A stretch of 64,000 nucleotides of DNA from an uncultured Synechococcus sp. (lineage in GTDB: Bacteria > Cyanobacteriota > Cyanobacteriia > Phormidesmidales > Phormidesmidaceae), in assembly GCA_937911865.1 (NCBI GenBank), contig CALDSK010000308.1, positions 19,385-83,384 on the forward strand, read 5' to 3'. The position numbers and the translations under genes were made by a program. The notes beneath the pieces were generated by a model. That model was given only the letters and a program-made list of their open reading frames with translations. It made no database searches and had not been told where the DNA came from. Shown here one piece after another: positions 34,552-43,044 of this stretch. Within the stretch, counting starts at the first letter, position 1; the number at the start of each line of letters is the position of its first letter.

Positions 34552-34919
34552 ATGCTAATGCAGCCTCTGCCTTAGGTAAACTCGCCCCAACGGATGAAGG
34601 TGTTCATGCTGCACTGCTAACTGCCTTAGAAGAGACTAATCATTACGTTCGCGGTTGCGCAGCATCAGCGTTAGAAAAAACTGAAAAACTAAAGGGAAAT
34701 ACACTGATGGTGCTAATATCTGCCCTACAAGTAAGTCAATATGAGATTGAAGACTTTTCTCGTAATACTATTCTGAAAGCGTTAGACAATCTCGAACAAG
34801 CTGGTGAAGAGCTGATACCTACCCTAATCCAATTAGTGCTCCGCGATCGCAGCATTCAATTCCCGAGTGATATGGCTTTTTCACGACTGTCAGTGGAGAT
34901 AGCGAGTAAGTATAAATAG
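34552..34919 (+). pseudogene. HEAT-repeat protein remnant, start in wrong frame
   Basis: AAGGAGG at 34538-34544 is a perfect ribosome site six or seven bases before ATG 34552, but that ATG runs to a stop after seven codons (MLMQPLP). The frame shifted by one encodes HEAT-like helices: NAASALGKLAPTDEG, HAALLTALEETNHYVRGCAA, SALEKTEKL, and continues without start codon to TAG 34919. The homology opens in mid-repeat, so the 5' part of the gene is lost and the remainder was joined out of frame. An internal ATG at 34707 could still give a 70-residue piece. Confidence 0.6.
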
Positions 34920-35060
34920 ACGATTTCTGTAGATGCCGTTAACGCAGAAGCCTTGAGAAGCTTCACGTTACTCAGGGAGATGCCGTTCGATACTTGCTCT
35001 TTTAGCAGCAGAGTTCTAGAACTTTCGGCTCAGCATCTGTCAGACTGCTTGAGTCGGCTA

Positions 35061-35102
35061 CACGAAAGATTTATCACGAAAGATCTATCACGAAAGATCT
35101 AT
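35061..35102. repeat. Short tandem array, 14-nt period, 3 units
   Basis: CACGAAAGATTTAT, CACGAAAGATCTAT and CACGAAAGATCTAT are head to tail at 35061, 35075 and 35089. The array touches the RND transporter stop codon (minus strand). Confidence 0.88.
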
Positions 35103-38100
35103 GTAGAGGGAACAACGCTTGGATGCTTTGCCTTTGATCGTTTATGTTTGCGATCGCGTCTATGCATCATCAGATAAGCCGCTGGTGTGAAGTACAGTGC
35201 GAGAAAAGGAGAGCCGCCGATACCACCTGCGATCGCAATTGCTAATGAGCGCCAGAATGACCCCCCTGAAATGAGCAGCGGCGTGAAGCCAACCATGGTG
35301 GTGACTGTGGTAGTGAGGACGTGGCGCGTTGAACGCATGACGACGGTTTGAATGGCTTTGCGATCGCCCTGGCTGGCCTGTTTATCTTCATTGATGGCCG
35401 ATAGCACAATGATGCTGCCGTTAATGGCAATACCGATTAGGCCCATGGTGCCAACAATGGCCATAAAGCCCATAACAGAATTAAAGACCCAGAGTGAGAA
35501 CAGCGCCATTCCGACAGAGCCAATGCCGACAACCGCAACAATGCCCGCTGAGCGAAAGCTTCTGAGTGAGAGTACGAGTGCTGTTCCCATGGCGATTAGC
35601 AATAGACCTACATAGCTGAGCAAATCGCCAGTGGCCTCGCTGCTTTCTGCCTGCTCGCCGCCAATTTCAGTCGAATAACCTGGCGGCAGTTCAAAGTCTC
35701 TTTCTTCCATCGCATTTTGAAAGTCTGTGAGCACTTTCGAGGGTAAAACGCCCGCTGTAATGAATGCCTGAACGGTGTTGACTCGCTGCTCATTGCGGTG
35801 TGCGATTTGAGAGAGCTGGGGCACAAAGTTGAATCTGCCTAGTGCAGACACTGTACGAAAGTCTCCTTGGCCTGTTGAGTTAGTTGCAAAACTCCCTTGT
35901 CCTGGCTGAAGATTCAATGACTCAATTTGCGCTAAATCACCTCGGCTGTCGTCAGAAATTTGTACGCGTACAGGCAGATTTTCTGTTGCTTCAAGAATAG
36001 AGCCACCGACTGAACCTTCTAGCGTTGCCTGTAGCTGCTCGGCTAGCTCTGCGTTGGAGACGCCCGCTAGCTGGGCCTGTTCTTCATCTACCGCGAAGGC
36101 TAATTTGGGAACGGTCGCGCTAAGGTCGTCTCTGATATGAACAACATCGGGAATAGTGGCTAAAATCTCTCGAATTTCTGCGCCTAAGGCCCTGAGTTCG
36201 TCGATGTTGGGACCGTAGATGCGTAGCTCTACTGGGGCGTCAAACGGAGGCCCTTGTTCTAGCTGCTTTACCAGTACGCGCGCTTCAGGGAGCGCCGTAT
36301 CTAAATCGGCTTGGACCTGCTGAATCAAGGTGCGGACGATTTCTGCGGAGGTGAGCTGTACTAGGGCCTGAGCGTTGTAAGGGGAGTTTTCTCTAGAGCT
36401 GGTAATATTGTAGTAAAACTTGGGTGCGCTTTCGCCGATAAACCAGTGAACGTCTATGATTTGGTCGTAGTTTAGCAGCAGGTCGCGGGCGCGCATGACC
36501 TCGGATTTGGTGTTAGCGATCGCACTTTCTTGAGAGAATTCTACTTCAATTTGAAACTGGTCTCGGTCTAGAGAAGGGAAAAACTGATTTTCTAGGCTGC
36601 CTGCCTGGATAAAGCCAACCATGGGTAGCACCAGGGTTAACACAACGGCAAAGATGGGCTTTGCGGTTGCTCGCTCTAGCGTCCAGCGATAAAACTTGCC
36701 CAGTCGCTGAGAGGTAAAGCCATCGTTCCACCAGGCCCCCGGCTTCATTAATATCTGAAAAGACCTTTGAAAGATATTAGGAGACTCTTTTTGGCGGATC
36801 TTTTCTATGTCTGACTCGCTCTCTCCCAGCAGTCTGCCAGTCAGCGCGGCGATGACGGTTAAAGACAGCAGGAGCGATGAGCCGATTGAGAAAATAACCG
36901 TCAGCGCAATAGAGCCCACGAACTCTCCAGCGCCGCCCGGTAAGAGCGCAATCGGTAAAAAGGTCATCATGGTCGTGAGGGTGGAGGCAAACAGCGGGCC
37001 CTGAAGGTATTTCACGGTATCGACAACTGCTTTTTCTGGTGGTACGCCGTGCTTTAGTTCGGCCTGAATTTCATCTACGGCAACGACAGCGTTATCGATT
37101 AATAGCCCCAGCGCAATGATTAGGCCCGCAACCGACATTTGGTGAATAGGAATGCCCGTAGCACTCATCAGCCCTAACACTGCGCAAATGCTGAGCGGTA
37201 GCGCTGCACCTACAATTAGGGAAGACCGCCAGCCCATGCCGACAAACGTCACGGCAATGACCAGTACCGCACCAAAAATCAGGTTAGAGATAAGTGTGCC
37301 GAGCCGAGCATCTACATACTCACTTTGGTCAAAGAGAATATTCAGTGAAACGCCACCTGGGAGCTGTGTACGAAAGTCTTCAATTTGCTCTCTGGCGCTG
37401 GTTGCCCACTGGTCGATTCGCTGACCCGAACCCATCAGAATGCCATAGGCAACGGCTGGCTTTCCGTTTACGATGGCCAGATCGGTGAGCGGTTCTCTGA
37501 CGCCGCGACTAACTTTGGCAACATCACCGAGACGGGTAAACTGGCTGCTGGTTGAGCGAACCGGAATTTGACGAATCTGTTCTAGAGAGTTGAGCTCGCT
37601 GTCTATTTCTATGGCCAGGTTCTCGTTGGGATTTCTGAGCTGACCAGCTGTCACCTTGGCGTCGCTTTGAGCGATCTGCAGCGACAGCTGCTGCGCACTG
37701 AGACCTACGGCTGCCAGATCGGGGGCGCTGATTTCTACGGTAATTTCCTCGTCGGGTACCCCGAACTCTTCAACTTCTTCAGTACCGGCAACCCCGCGCA
37801 TCTGAATTTCAAACGCTTCTCCGAATCGCCGTAAAACGGCGTAGTTAGGTGCGCTATCTTGCTCCCAGCTCAGTGTGGCAATCATAGAATAGGCCCTGGT
37901 CTCAGTGGCTTCTAGCTCTGGCTTAAAAGCGCCCTGGGGAAAGAGCAGGTTCGCATCTTCCATTTTGTCCCGTACCCGAGACCAAACAGGCTCAGCGTTT
38001 TTAATAGAATCTTGCAGCGTGATGGCGACTGAAGAAAAGCCCACGCGAGAGGTAGAAGTGATGGTTTTTACTTCTTCAAGTTCGGAGACTTCTGACTCTA

Positions 38101-38293
38101 CGACTTCGGTGACGAGGGCCTCTACTCGCTCAGCGCTAGCTCCGGGAAAGAGGGTGTTAACAACGGCGACCCTGGCGACCTGAGTAGGGTCTTCTTGGCG
38201 AGGGAGTGACTGAAAAGAGGCGTAGCCCCATACCAAAAAGATAACGAGAGTGAGAATTAACAGCCGAGTGTTTTTGAAGAAGGGGCGAACCAT
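35099..38293 (-). CDS. RND efflux pump inner-membrane transporter
   Basis: The 1064 residues have two repeats of one helix, a large periplasmic porter/docking loop and five or six helices. The N-terminus FKNTRLLILTLVIFLVWGYA is the first helix and PGASAERVEALVTEVVESEV the start of the porter domain. Helix 4 carries GLLIDNAVVAVDEI, where AcrB has its Asp407-Asp408 proton pair; here Asp is followed by Asn. The adaptor gene lies 116 bp upstream and a TetR gene is divergent. It should export hydrophobic or cationic toxins by proton exchange. No outer-membrane channel gene is near, so TolC must be shared. Confidence 0.93.
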   Translation of the reverse strand: MVRPFFKNTRLLILTLVIFLVWGYASFQSLPRQEDPTQVARVAVVNTLFPGASAERVEALVTEVVESEVSELEEVKTITSTSRVGFSSVAITLQDSIKNAEPVWSRVRDKMEDANLLFPQGAFKPELEATETRAYSMIATLSWEQDSAPNYAVLRRFGEAFEIQMRGVAGTEEVEEFGVPDEEITVEISAPDLAAVGLSAQQLSLQIAQSDAKVTAGQLRNPNENLAIEIDSELNSLEQIRQIPVRSTSSQFTRLGDVAKVSRGVREPLTDLAIVNGKPAVAYGILMGSGQRIDQWATSAREQIEDFRTQLPGGVSLNILFDQSEYVDARLGTLISNLIFGAVLVIAVTFVGMGWRSSLIVGAALPLSICAVLGLMSATGIPIHQMSVAGLIIALGLLIDNAVVAVDEIQAELKHGVPPEKAVVDTVKYLQGPLFASTLTTMMTFLPIALLPGGAGEFVGSIALTVIFSIGSSLLLSLTVIAALTGRLLGESESDIEKIRQKESPNIFQRSFQILMKPGAWWNDGFTSQRLGKFYRWTLERATAKPIFAVVLTLVLPMVGFIQAGSLENQFFPSLDRDQFQIEVEFSQESAIANTKSEVMRARDLLLNYDQIIDVHWFIGESAPKFYYNITSSRENSPYNAQALVQLTSAEIVRTLIQQVQADLDTALPEARVLVKQLEQGPPFDAPVELRIYGPNIDELRALGAEIREILATIPDVVHIRDDLSATVPKLAFAVDEEQAQLAGVSNAELAEQLQATLEGSVGGSILEATENLPVRVQISDDSRGDLAQIESLNLQPGQGSFATNSTGQGDFRTVSALGRFNFVPQLSQIAHRNEQRVNTVQAFITAGVLPSKVLTDFQNAMEERDFELPPGYSTEIGGEQAESSEATGDLLSYVGLLLIAMGTALVLSLRSFRSAGIVAVVGIGSVGMALFSLWVFNSVMGFMAIVGTMGLIGIAINGSIIVLSAINEDKQASQGDRKAIQTVVMRSTRHVLTTTVTTMVGFTPLLISGGSFWRSLAIAIAGGIGGSPFLALYFTPAAYLMMHRRDRKHKRSKAKHPSVVPST

Positions 38294-38326
38294 AGTTGTT
38301 GCAAGCTAAGATCTGTTGCGAGCTAT

Positions 38327-38377
38327 CGTGAGAAAATGACTGGTGCGAGAAAATGACTTGTGCGAGAAAATGACTGG
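38327..38377. repeat. Short tandem array, 17-nt period, 3 units
   Basis: Units start at 38327, 38344 and 38361 and share GAGAAAATGACT; they fill the gap between adaptor stop and transporter start on the minus strand. Confidence 0.82.
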
Positions 38378-38409
38378 CGCGATAAAGACAACCGAGCTGA
38401 CTAACAGCT

Positions 38410-39933
38410 CTATTCAGCGGGAACTACGCTCACCTGTTGACCGGGTACTAGGCGGTGAACACCGCTGGTAACTACCTGGTCTCCAGGCTCTAGCGTGCCT
38501 CTTACCAGCACCCGAGTTCGGGCTGTAGCGTCATCTCCGGCGCTCTCTTGTTGAATGATTTCTACGGCTCGCGGCTCGACGACAAAGCCCTCACGGCGAG
38601 ATTTTCCTGAACGTGAATTACTTGATGGTTCAGGGGATGTTTCTGTGAAAGTATCTTCGTTTTGCGCGGTCTGCGTTGATGCCTGTTCTGAATTCTGTTC
38701 TGATGTCCGGTAGCTGGACGCTGGCACTATGACGTAGCAAGTCCACAGCCCTCGAATTCCCTGGGTCAATGCGCCTGAAGGTAGCCAAAATCCATCGGAT
38801 TGGACTGTTTCGTTGATGGTGAGTCTGGCGGTTTGTCCGGGTTCTATCGCGCCGATGGCAGCGGGCGATAGCGCTAGTACGACGGTTTGAGTGCGAGTGG
38901 CCGCGTCAACGGTTGGCAGTATAGAAACTAGGTTGGCGTCGTATGGCTGGTTGTTGACTCGGACCGTTTGTGAGCTGCCGATCTGTATTTGGTTGGCAAC
39001 GGATGCGGGTAGGCCTACCCTAGCTTCGGGTACGGTTGCTTCGACCAGTTCAAGCACAGATTGACCTGTGCCAACGACTGTTCCTTCATCTGCGTTTCGA
39101 CCGGAAATAGTCCCATCGAACGGGGCGGTGATGGTGCTTTTTGAGATGTTGACGTCAATGTCTCGTAGCTGCGCGTCGAGCTGGTTGACGACTGCGATTT
39201 GGGCGTCTAGCTGTTCGGAACGGGTGCCATTTAGCAGTTCTTCTAGCTGGCTACGTGCCTGGTCTAGCCTGGCTTGCAGGGAGTTGGCACCAAAGGAAAA
39301 CTCGTCTAGCTGCTCTCGGGCGATCGCACCTTGCTCAAACAGATATTCTCGTCGTCTCTTTTGAGTTTCTTGTAGTTCAAACTGCTGTTCTAAGTCTATA
39401 ACGGCTGCTCGTGCGATCTCCACATCTTCAGCTCTCGCTCCGTTTTGTAGCTCTAACAGCTGTGCCTGCGCCTGTGCCTTTTGGGCTTCTACCTGAAGCC
39501 GCTGCGTTTCTAAGTTTCGTGTGTCCAATTTTGCTAGCGCTTCGCCCGCACGGACCTCTCTTCCTTCATCGACCATGACCTGAACCAGCTCACCGCCTCG
39601 CTCAAATCCTAGACTGCTGCTGCGCAAGGAAACAATTTCCCCAGTAAATACCCTGGGCACCGCATAGGAGGACACAGACTCTATCTCGGTTGCCTCGACT
39701 GGCAGTACCCGTCCTTCTGCGGGCGGCGCTTCTGAAGATGAATCAGCGATCGCTCGAAAGCTGGCTACTGAGCCAGCCACTAGCAGTAGCCCCACTGCAC
39801 CTAGCAAGCTGTATCTGACCCAGGGCTTTTGACGCTTGAGAATATCTATTCCCCGCTCTGCACTGGATATAGCGCTTGGTTTAGATGCATTAATAGGCTC
39901 TGAGGTAGACGAATAAACAGATTCAGAGTTCAT
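38410..39933 (-). CDS. RND efflux periplasmic adaptor (membrane fusion protein)
   Basis: This 507-residue adaptor has one N-terminal helix (SLLGAVGLLLVAGSVASFRA, about residues 42-63), a biotinyl-lipoyl half-motif VDEGREVRAGEALAKLDTRN, and a long coiled-coil hairpin (about residues 150-260, rich in QAQAQLLELQ). The second lipoyl half (SKSTITAPFDGTISGRNADE), a beta-barrel and a membrane-proximal domain follow. A Ser/Glu/Thr-rich insertion near residues 405-445 breaks the last domain and is not usual. It links the RND transporter with an outer-membrane channel. Transcription starts upstream in the TetR/adaptor gap. Confidence 0.9.
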   Translation of the reverse strand: MNSESVYSSTSEPINASKPSAISSAERGIDILKRQKPWVRYSLLGAVGLLLVAGSVASFRAIADSSSEAPPAEGRVLPVEATEIESVSSYAVPRVFTGEIVSLRSSSLGFERGGELVQVMVDEGREVRAGEALAKLDTRNLETQRLQVEAQKAQAQAQLLELQNGARAEDVEIARAAVIDLEQQFELQETQKRRREYLFEQGAIAREQLDEFSFGANSLQARLDQARSQLEELLNGTRSEQLDAQIAVVNQLDAQLRDIDVNISKSTITAPFDGTISGRNADEGTVVGTGQSVLELVEATVPEARVGLPASVANQIQIGSSQTVRVNNQPYDANLVSILPTVDAATRTQTVVLALSPAAIGAIEPGQTARLTINETVQSDGFWLPSGALTQGIRGLWTCYVIVPASSYRTSEQNSEQASTQTAQNEDTFTETSPEPSSNSRSGKSRREGFVVEPRAVEIIQQESAGDDATARTRVLVRGTLEPGDQVVTSGVHRLVPGQQVSVVPAE

Positions 39934-39940
39934 GTCAGCA

Positions 39941-39996
39941 GTGAGTATGGCTTGGTGAGTATGGATTAGTGAGTGTGGCTTGGCAAGTGTGGCTCG
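39941..39996. repeat. Short tandem array, 14-nt period, 4 units
   Basis: Units GTGAGTATGGCTTG, GTGAGTATGGATTA, GTGAGTGTGGCTTG and GCAAGTGTGGCTCG follow exactly every 14 nt just upstream of the adaptor start. Confidence 0.88.
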
Positions 39997-40042
39997 ACGT
40001 CAAGGCAGAGAAGATAGGGCGTCTTATATATGCCCACTTAAA

Positions 40043-40080
40043 TCAAACGTATGATTGAATTCATTAAAACGTATGATTGA
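40043..40080. promoter_or_regulatory. Candidate TetR operator pair in the RND/TetR gap
   Basis: TCAAACGTATGATTGA (40043-40058) recurs as TAAAACGTATGATTGA (40065-40080). Each is an imperfect palindrome (TCAA...TTGA) and the 22-bp spacing is about two helix turns. Position between divergent pump and regulator genes fits a repressor site. Confidence 0.65.
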
Positions 40081-40161
40081 ACCTAGCGCAATACAACTTT
40101 AGGGAGAAGCCTCGCCAACGCAATAAAGCCATAGAATACGAGGAATAAATTATTTACTTAA

Positions 40162-40782
40162 ATGTCTTCTTCTTCGATTGATACTCAAACGCAGATCTTG
40201 GATACTGCCGAGCGGCTCTTCTCCGAGCAGGGTTTTGGTGCGACCTCGCTACGCAGCATCATTCGTGAAGCTGATGTCAATATAGGTGCCATTAACTATC
40301 ACTTCGGCTCAAAAGATGCCTTGATATCAGCGGCTATCGATCGGATGGCGCAGCCGATTGTCAAGGCGTCAATTGAGCGTGTAAAGCAGTGTGAGGCAGA
40401 AGGCCTGCCGATGACAGTAGAGACTATTTTGCGTGCGTTCTTTGGGCCAGCCCTAGAGATTATTTGCCTCGAAGAAGAGAATCGCGGGCTGGTAAGAGCG
40501 CGATTCATGGGTCAGTGTCGCACCGAACCAGCCATAGAAATTGTCGCGGCAAAAGCCTTTGAGGAGAGCACTCAGTTTTTTATAAAAGCGCTTCAGCGGG
40601 CGCTTCCCGACCAGTCTGAATCGGAGATTCAGTGGAAGCTAGATCTGGCTGTTTCTATGCTGATTCGAATTCTCTGTGCTGCTTATCAGCCTGGATCGGT
40701 GCTGGAGGGGAATTCTGAAAAGGACGTTGAACGCGCCCTTTCCCGGCTAGTGAGTTTTGCGGCTGCTGGAATGAAGGCTTAG
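40162..40782 (+). CDS. TetR/AcrR-family regulator of the RND pump
   Basis: This 206-residue regulator has the N-terminal helix-turn-helix GATSLRSIIREADVNIGAIN, then YHFGSKDALI. The C-terminal half (residues 85-200) resembles the CerR/YbiH type ligand domain. It is transcribed divergently from the adaptor and transporter genes, with two near-identical palindromes between, so it most likely represses the pump and itself and is released by pump substrates. Confidence 0.92.
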   Translation: MSSSSIDTQTQILDTAERLFSEQGFGATSLRSIIREADVNIGAINYHFGSKDALISAAIDRMAQPIVKASIERVKQCEAEGLPMTVETILRAFFGPALEIICLEEENRGLVRARFMGQCRTEPAIEIVAAKAFEESTQFFIKALQRALPDQSESEIQWKLDLAVSMLIRILCAAYQPGSVLEGNSEKDVERALSRLVSFAAAGMKA

Positions 40783-41208
40783 GGGCTTTGCCTGGCTGAT
40801 GTTCAACCGTATTGACTTGAAGCGATGCTATACACCCGAAGATACATCCCTGAAAGTATGTAACAGAAACCTGTTAAAAGGTGACAGATTTTGTGTGATG
40901 CTATTGGCTGACCGAGTCTTGTTTGTGAGATAGTTACGATTATTCCTTCTAAAGAAAGATGTTTTTGAAAAAGAAGACTTGATGTTTGTTCCCCGTGATA
41001 GGCTTATTTTAATAAATCAGTTCATCATTAAATAGAACATTTAGTCTGCTGTCTAAACGCTGAAGTTATAAGTTTTAGTGGCAGACGCCTTTAAAAGAAG
41101 CTGACTGATAAGAAGCTGATACAAGTATTGTTCCAAAAGTATTTTTCCATTTGAAAGTGCAACAGCTTATTCACTGCTGCTATTAATGATAGGAGGCGAA
41201 TTAGACCT
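40783..41208 (+). other. Long leader region of the ATP-grasp operon
   Basis: 426 bp without a gene. It holds two near-copies of AAGAAGCTGA(C)TGAT around 41095-41123 and ends with a good ribosome site (TAGGAGG at about 41191). The length would allow a riboswitch or regulated leader, but no known fold was recognised. Confidence 0.4.
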
Positions 41209-42267
41209 GTGGGCTTCCGTATTCTTCAGCTGGTAGGCTCAGCTTTTAGTGATTTTTATTGCGATCTTTCCAGGCTTTATGCAAGAGATTGCATAGATGC
41301 CTTAGCCGATTCGACAAAATATACCTTCTTGATCGCTTACATTACACCCGATGGTCAGTGGCGGTTTCCAGTCTCTTTACATGATTCTGATATTCGTGCT
41401 GCGTCATCTATGCCGCTGTCTGCGGCAATTGCACACCTTAGCGAGCTCTCTATTGATTTAGCCTTGCCCCAAATGTTTTGCATTCCGGGCATGACGAAAT
41501 ACAGAGCCTTGCTAGAGCTGTTAGAGATTCCCTTTATTGGAAACTTACCTATGCAGATGGCGATCGCAGCCGACAAGGCAAAAGCGAAAGCGATTGTATC
41601 CGCAGCGGGTGTGAAGGTACCCGCTGGTGAATTACTTAGAGTGGGAGATTGGCCGACTCTCTCAGGGCAAGCCGTGGTTAAGCCCAACGCTGCGGATAAT
41701 TCTTTGGGAATTACGTTGGTAGAACAGCCTCAAGATTATGCAGCCGCTCTGAAGAATGCGTTTGAGTATTCATCGGAAGTGATGGTTGAAGAATATATTG
41801 AGCTGGGCCGAGAAGTTCGCTGTGGTGTCGTTGAGCAAAACGGTGAGCTGATTTGTTTGCCTTTGCAAGAATATCGGGTGGATAGTCAGAAGAAGCCTAT
41901 TCGTTTGTATGGCGATAAGCTCAAAAAGAATATTTTCGACACCCTTGATCTCACCTCTAAAGAAGGCAATCAGTCGTGGATGGTGTCCGGCGATGATCCG
42001 GATGTGCCTGCCGTTTGGGAGGCGGCTGTGAGGTGTTATGGGGCTTTGGGCTGTCGTCACTATGGTCTGTTTGATTTTCGTATTGACGCATGTGGGCAGC
42101 CATGGTTTTTGGAGGCAGGTCTCTACTGTTCTTTTGCGCCGAAGAGTGTTGTTGTTTCTATGATGGACTCTGCTGGAACACCTCTGTCGGTTTTTTTTGA
42201 GCAGGCTGTTCAGATGTGTTTGGCGGAGAGTTGTACAGAGAAAAAGACTTTGGTGTCAGCTTTTTAG
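41209..42267 (+). CDS. D-Ala-D-Ala ligase-like ATP-grasp enzyme
   Basis: This 352-residue protein with a GTG start has the three-part Ddl fold: an N-terminal domain whose KYRALLELLEIPFIGN is the Ddl-type hinge, an ATP-grasp lobe (GQAVVKPNAADNSLGITLVE, EVMVEEYIELGREVRCGVVE) and the end with GLFDFRIDACGQPWFLEAGL. It should join a carboxylate and an amine using ATP, as D-Ala-D-Ala ligase and MysD do. No mysA-C or cell-wall genes are near, so neither identity is supported. It opens an operon with a HAD-fold protein and a TauD-type dioxygenase. The leader is long (about 425 bp). Confidence 0.85.
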   Translation: MGFRILQLVGSAFSDFYCDLSRLYARDCIDALADSTKYTFLIAYITPDGQWRFPVSLHDSDIRAASSMPLSAAIAHLSELSIDLALPQMFCIPGMTKYRALLELLEIPFIGNLPMQMAIAADKAKAKAIVSAAGVKVPAGELLRVGDWPTLSGQAVVKPNAADNSLGITLVEQPQDYAAALKNAFEYSSEVMVEEYIELGREVRCGVVEQNGELICLPLQEYRVDSQKKPIRLYGDKLKKNIFDTLDLTSKEGNQSWMVSGDDPDVPAVWEAAVRCYGALGCRHYGLFDFRIDACGQPWFLEAGLYCSFAPKSVVVSMMDSAGTPLSVFFEQAVQMCLAESCTEKKTLVSAF

Positions 42268-42305
42268 ACAAATGCGCTTCTCAAATCAAAATTTTGGCAA
42301 GATAA

Positions 42306-42353
42306 CCTACTCACAAGACATCCTACTCACAAAATAACCTACTCACAAAATAA
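42306..42353. repeat. Short tandem array, 16-nt period, 3 units
   Basis: CCTACTCACAAGACAT, then two identical CCTACTCACAAAATAA units, directly before the ATG of the HAD-fold gene. They replace any ribosome-binding sequence there. Confidence 0.9.
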
Positions 42354-42355
42354 CT

Positions 42356-43039
42356 ATGTCGAATGCAATTCTCTTTGGCTCTATTGGTACGGTTGCTGAT
42401 ACGTCTGAACTGCAAAGAAAGGCCTTTAATCAGGCTTTTGCCCGGCACAATTTGGATTGGAACTGGTCTCAAGAAGAGTATAGAGCGCTTTTGGAGAGCA
42501 GTGGAGGGCAGAAAAGAATAGCGGACTATGCGATCGCGAGAGGACAAACTGTCGATGCGGCGAAGATTCATAAGACGAAGTCTGAGCTATTTCAACAGTT
42601 TTTAGCTGGAGGCCAAGTCGAGCCTCGCCCTAGCGTTGCAGAGATTATTGAGAGGGCTAAGGCGGATGGAATTGGCCTAGCGCTAGTAACAACGACTTCA
42701 GAAGATAATGTGTCTTCTCTGCTGAAGGCGCTGGGCGATCGCGTGAGTGCTAGTGATTTTGATGTGGTTGTTGATGCTGGGGATGTGTCGCAGGCCAAGC
42801 CCGCTAAGGATGCCTATTGCTATGCGCTGGGTCAGCTGCATCAGGCTGCCGATAGCTGTGTTGCGATTGAGGATAATGTTGGTGGGGTTGAGGCTGCGAT
42901 CGCAGCCGGTATTACCTGTCTGGCTTTTCCCAACCAGAACACTGGGCAACACGATTTTAGTGTTGCACAGCAAACGGTCGATAGTCTGGAGTTTGAAACA
43001 TTGCAATCGTTGCTGAAAACACCCTTAAAAACAACATAG
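42356..43039 (+). CDS. HAD-fold protein lacking the catalytic aspartates
   Basis: This 227-residue protein is built like the CbbY/beta-phosphoglucomutase group of HAD hydrolases: motif II threonines in LALVTTTSEDN (112-113), the motif III lysine in SQAKPAKDAYCYA (148), and motif IV VAIEDNVGGVEAAIAAG (172-173). Motif I should read F-D-x-D-G-T but is F-G-S-I-G-T (residues 7-12): the nucleophile Asp is Gly8 and the acid/base Asp is Ile10. It cannot use the normal phospho-aspartate mechanism. I recall other proteins with FGSIGT, so it may be a stable non-phosphatase subfamily. The TauD gene starts 5 bp later. Confidence 0.85.
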   Translation: MSNAILFGSIGTVADTSELQRKAFNQAFARHNLDWNWSQEEYRALLESSGGQKRIADYAIARGQTVDAAKIHKTKSELFQQFLAGGQVEPRPSVAEIIERAKADGIGLALVTTTSEDNVSSLLKALGDRVSASDFDVVVDAGDVSQAKPAKDAYCYALGQLHQAADSCVAIEDNVGGVEAAIAAGITCLAFPNQNTGQHDFSVAQQTVDSLEFETLQSLLKTPLKTT

Positions 43040-43044
43040 ATCAG

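Noticed and set aside
34953..35177. Plus-strand frame across the RND stop
   Set aside because: It consists partly of the 14-nt tandem array and antisense of the RND gene.
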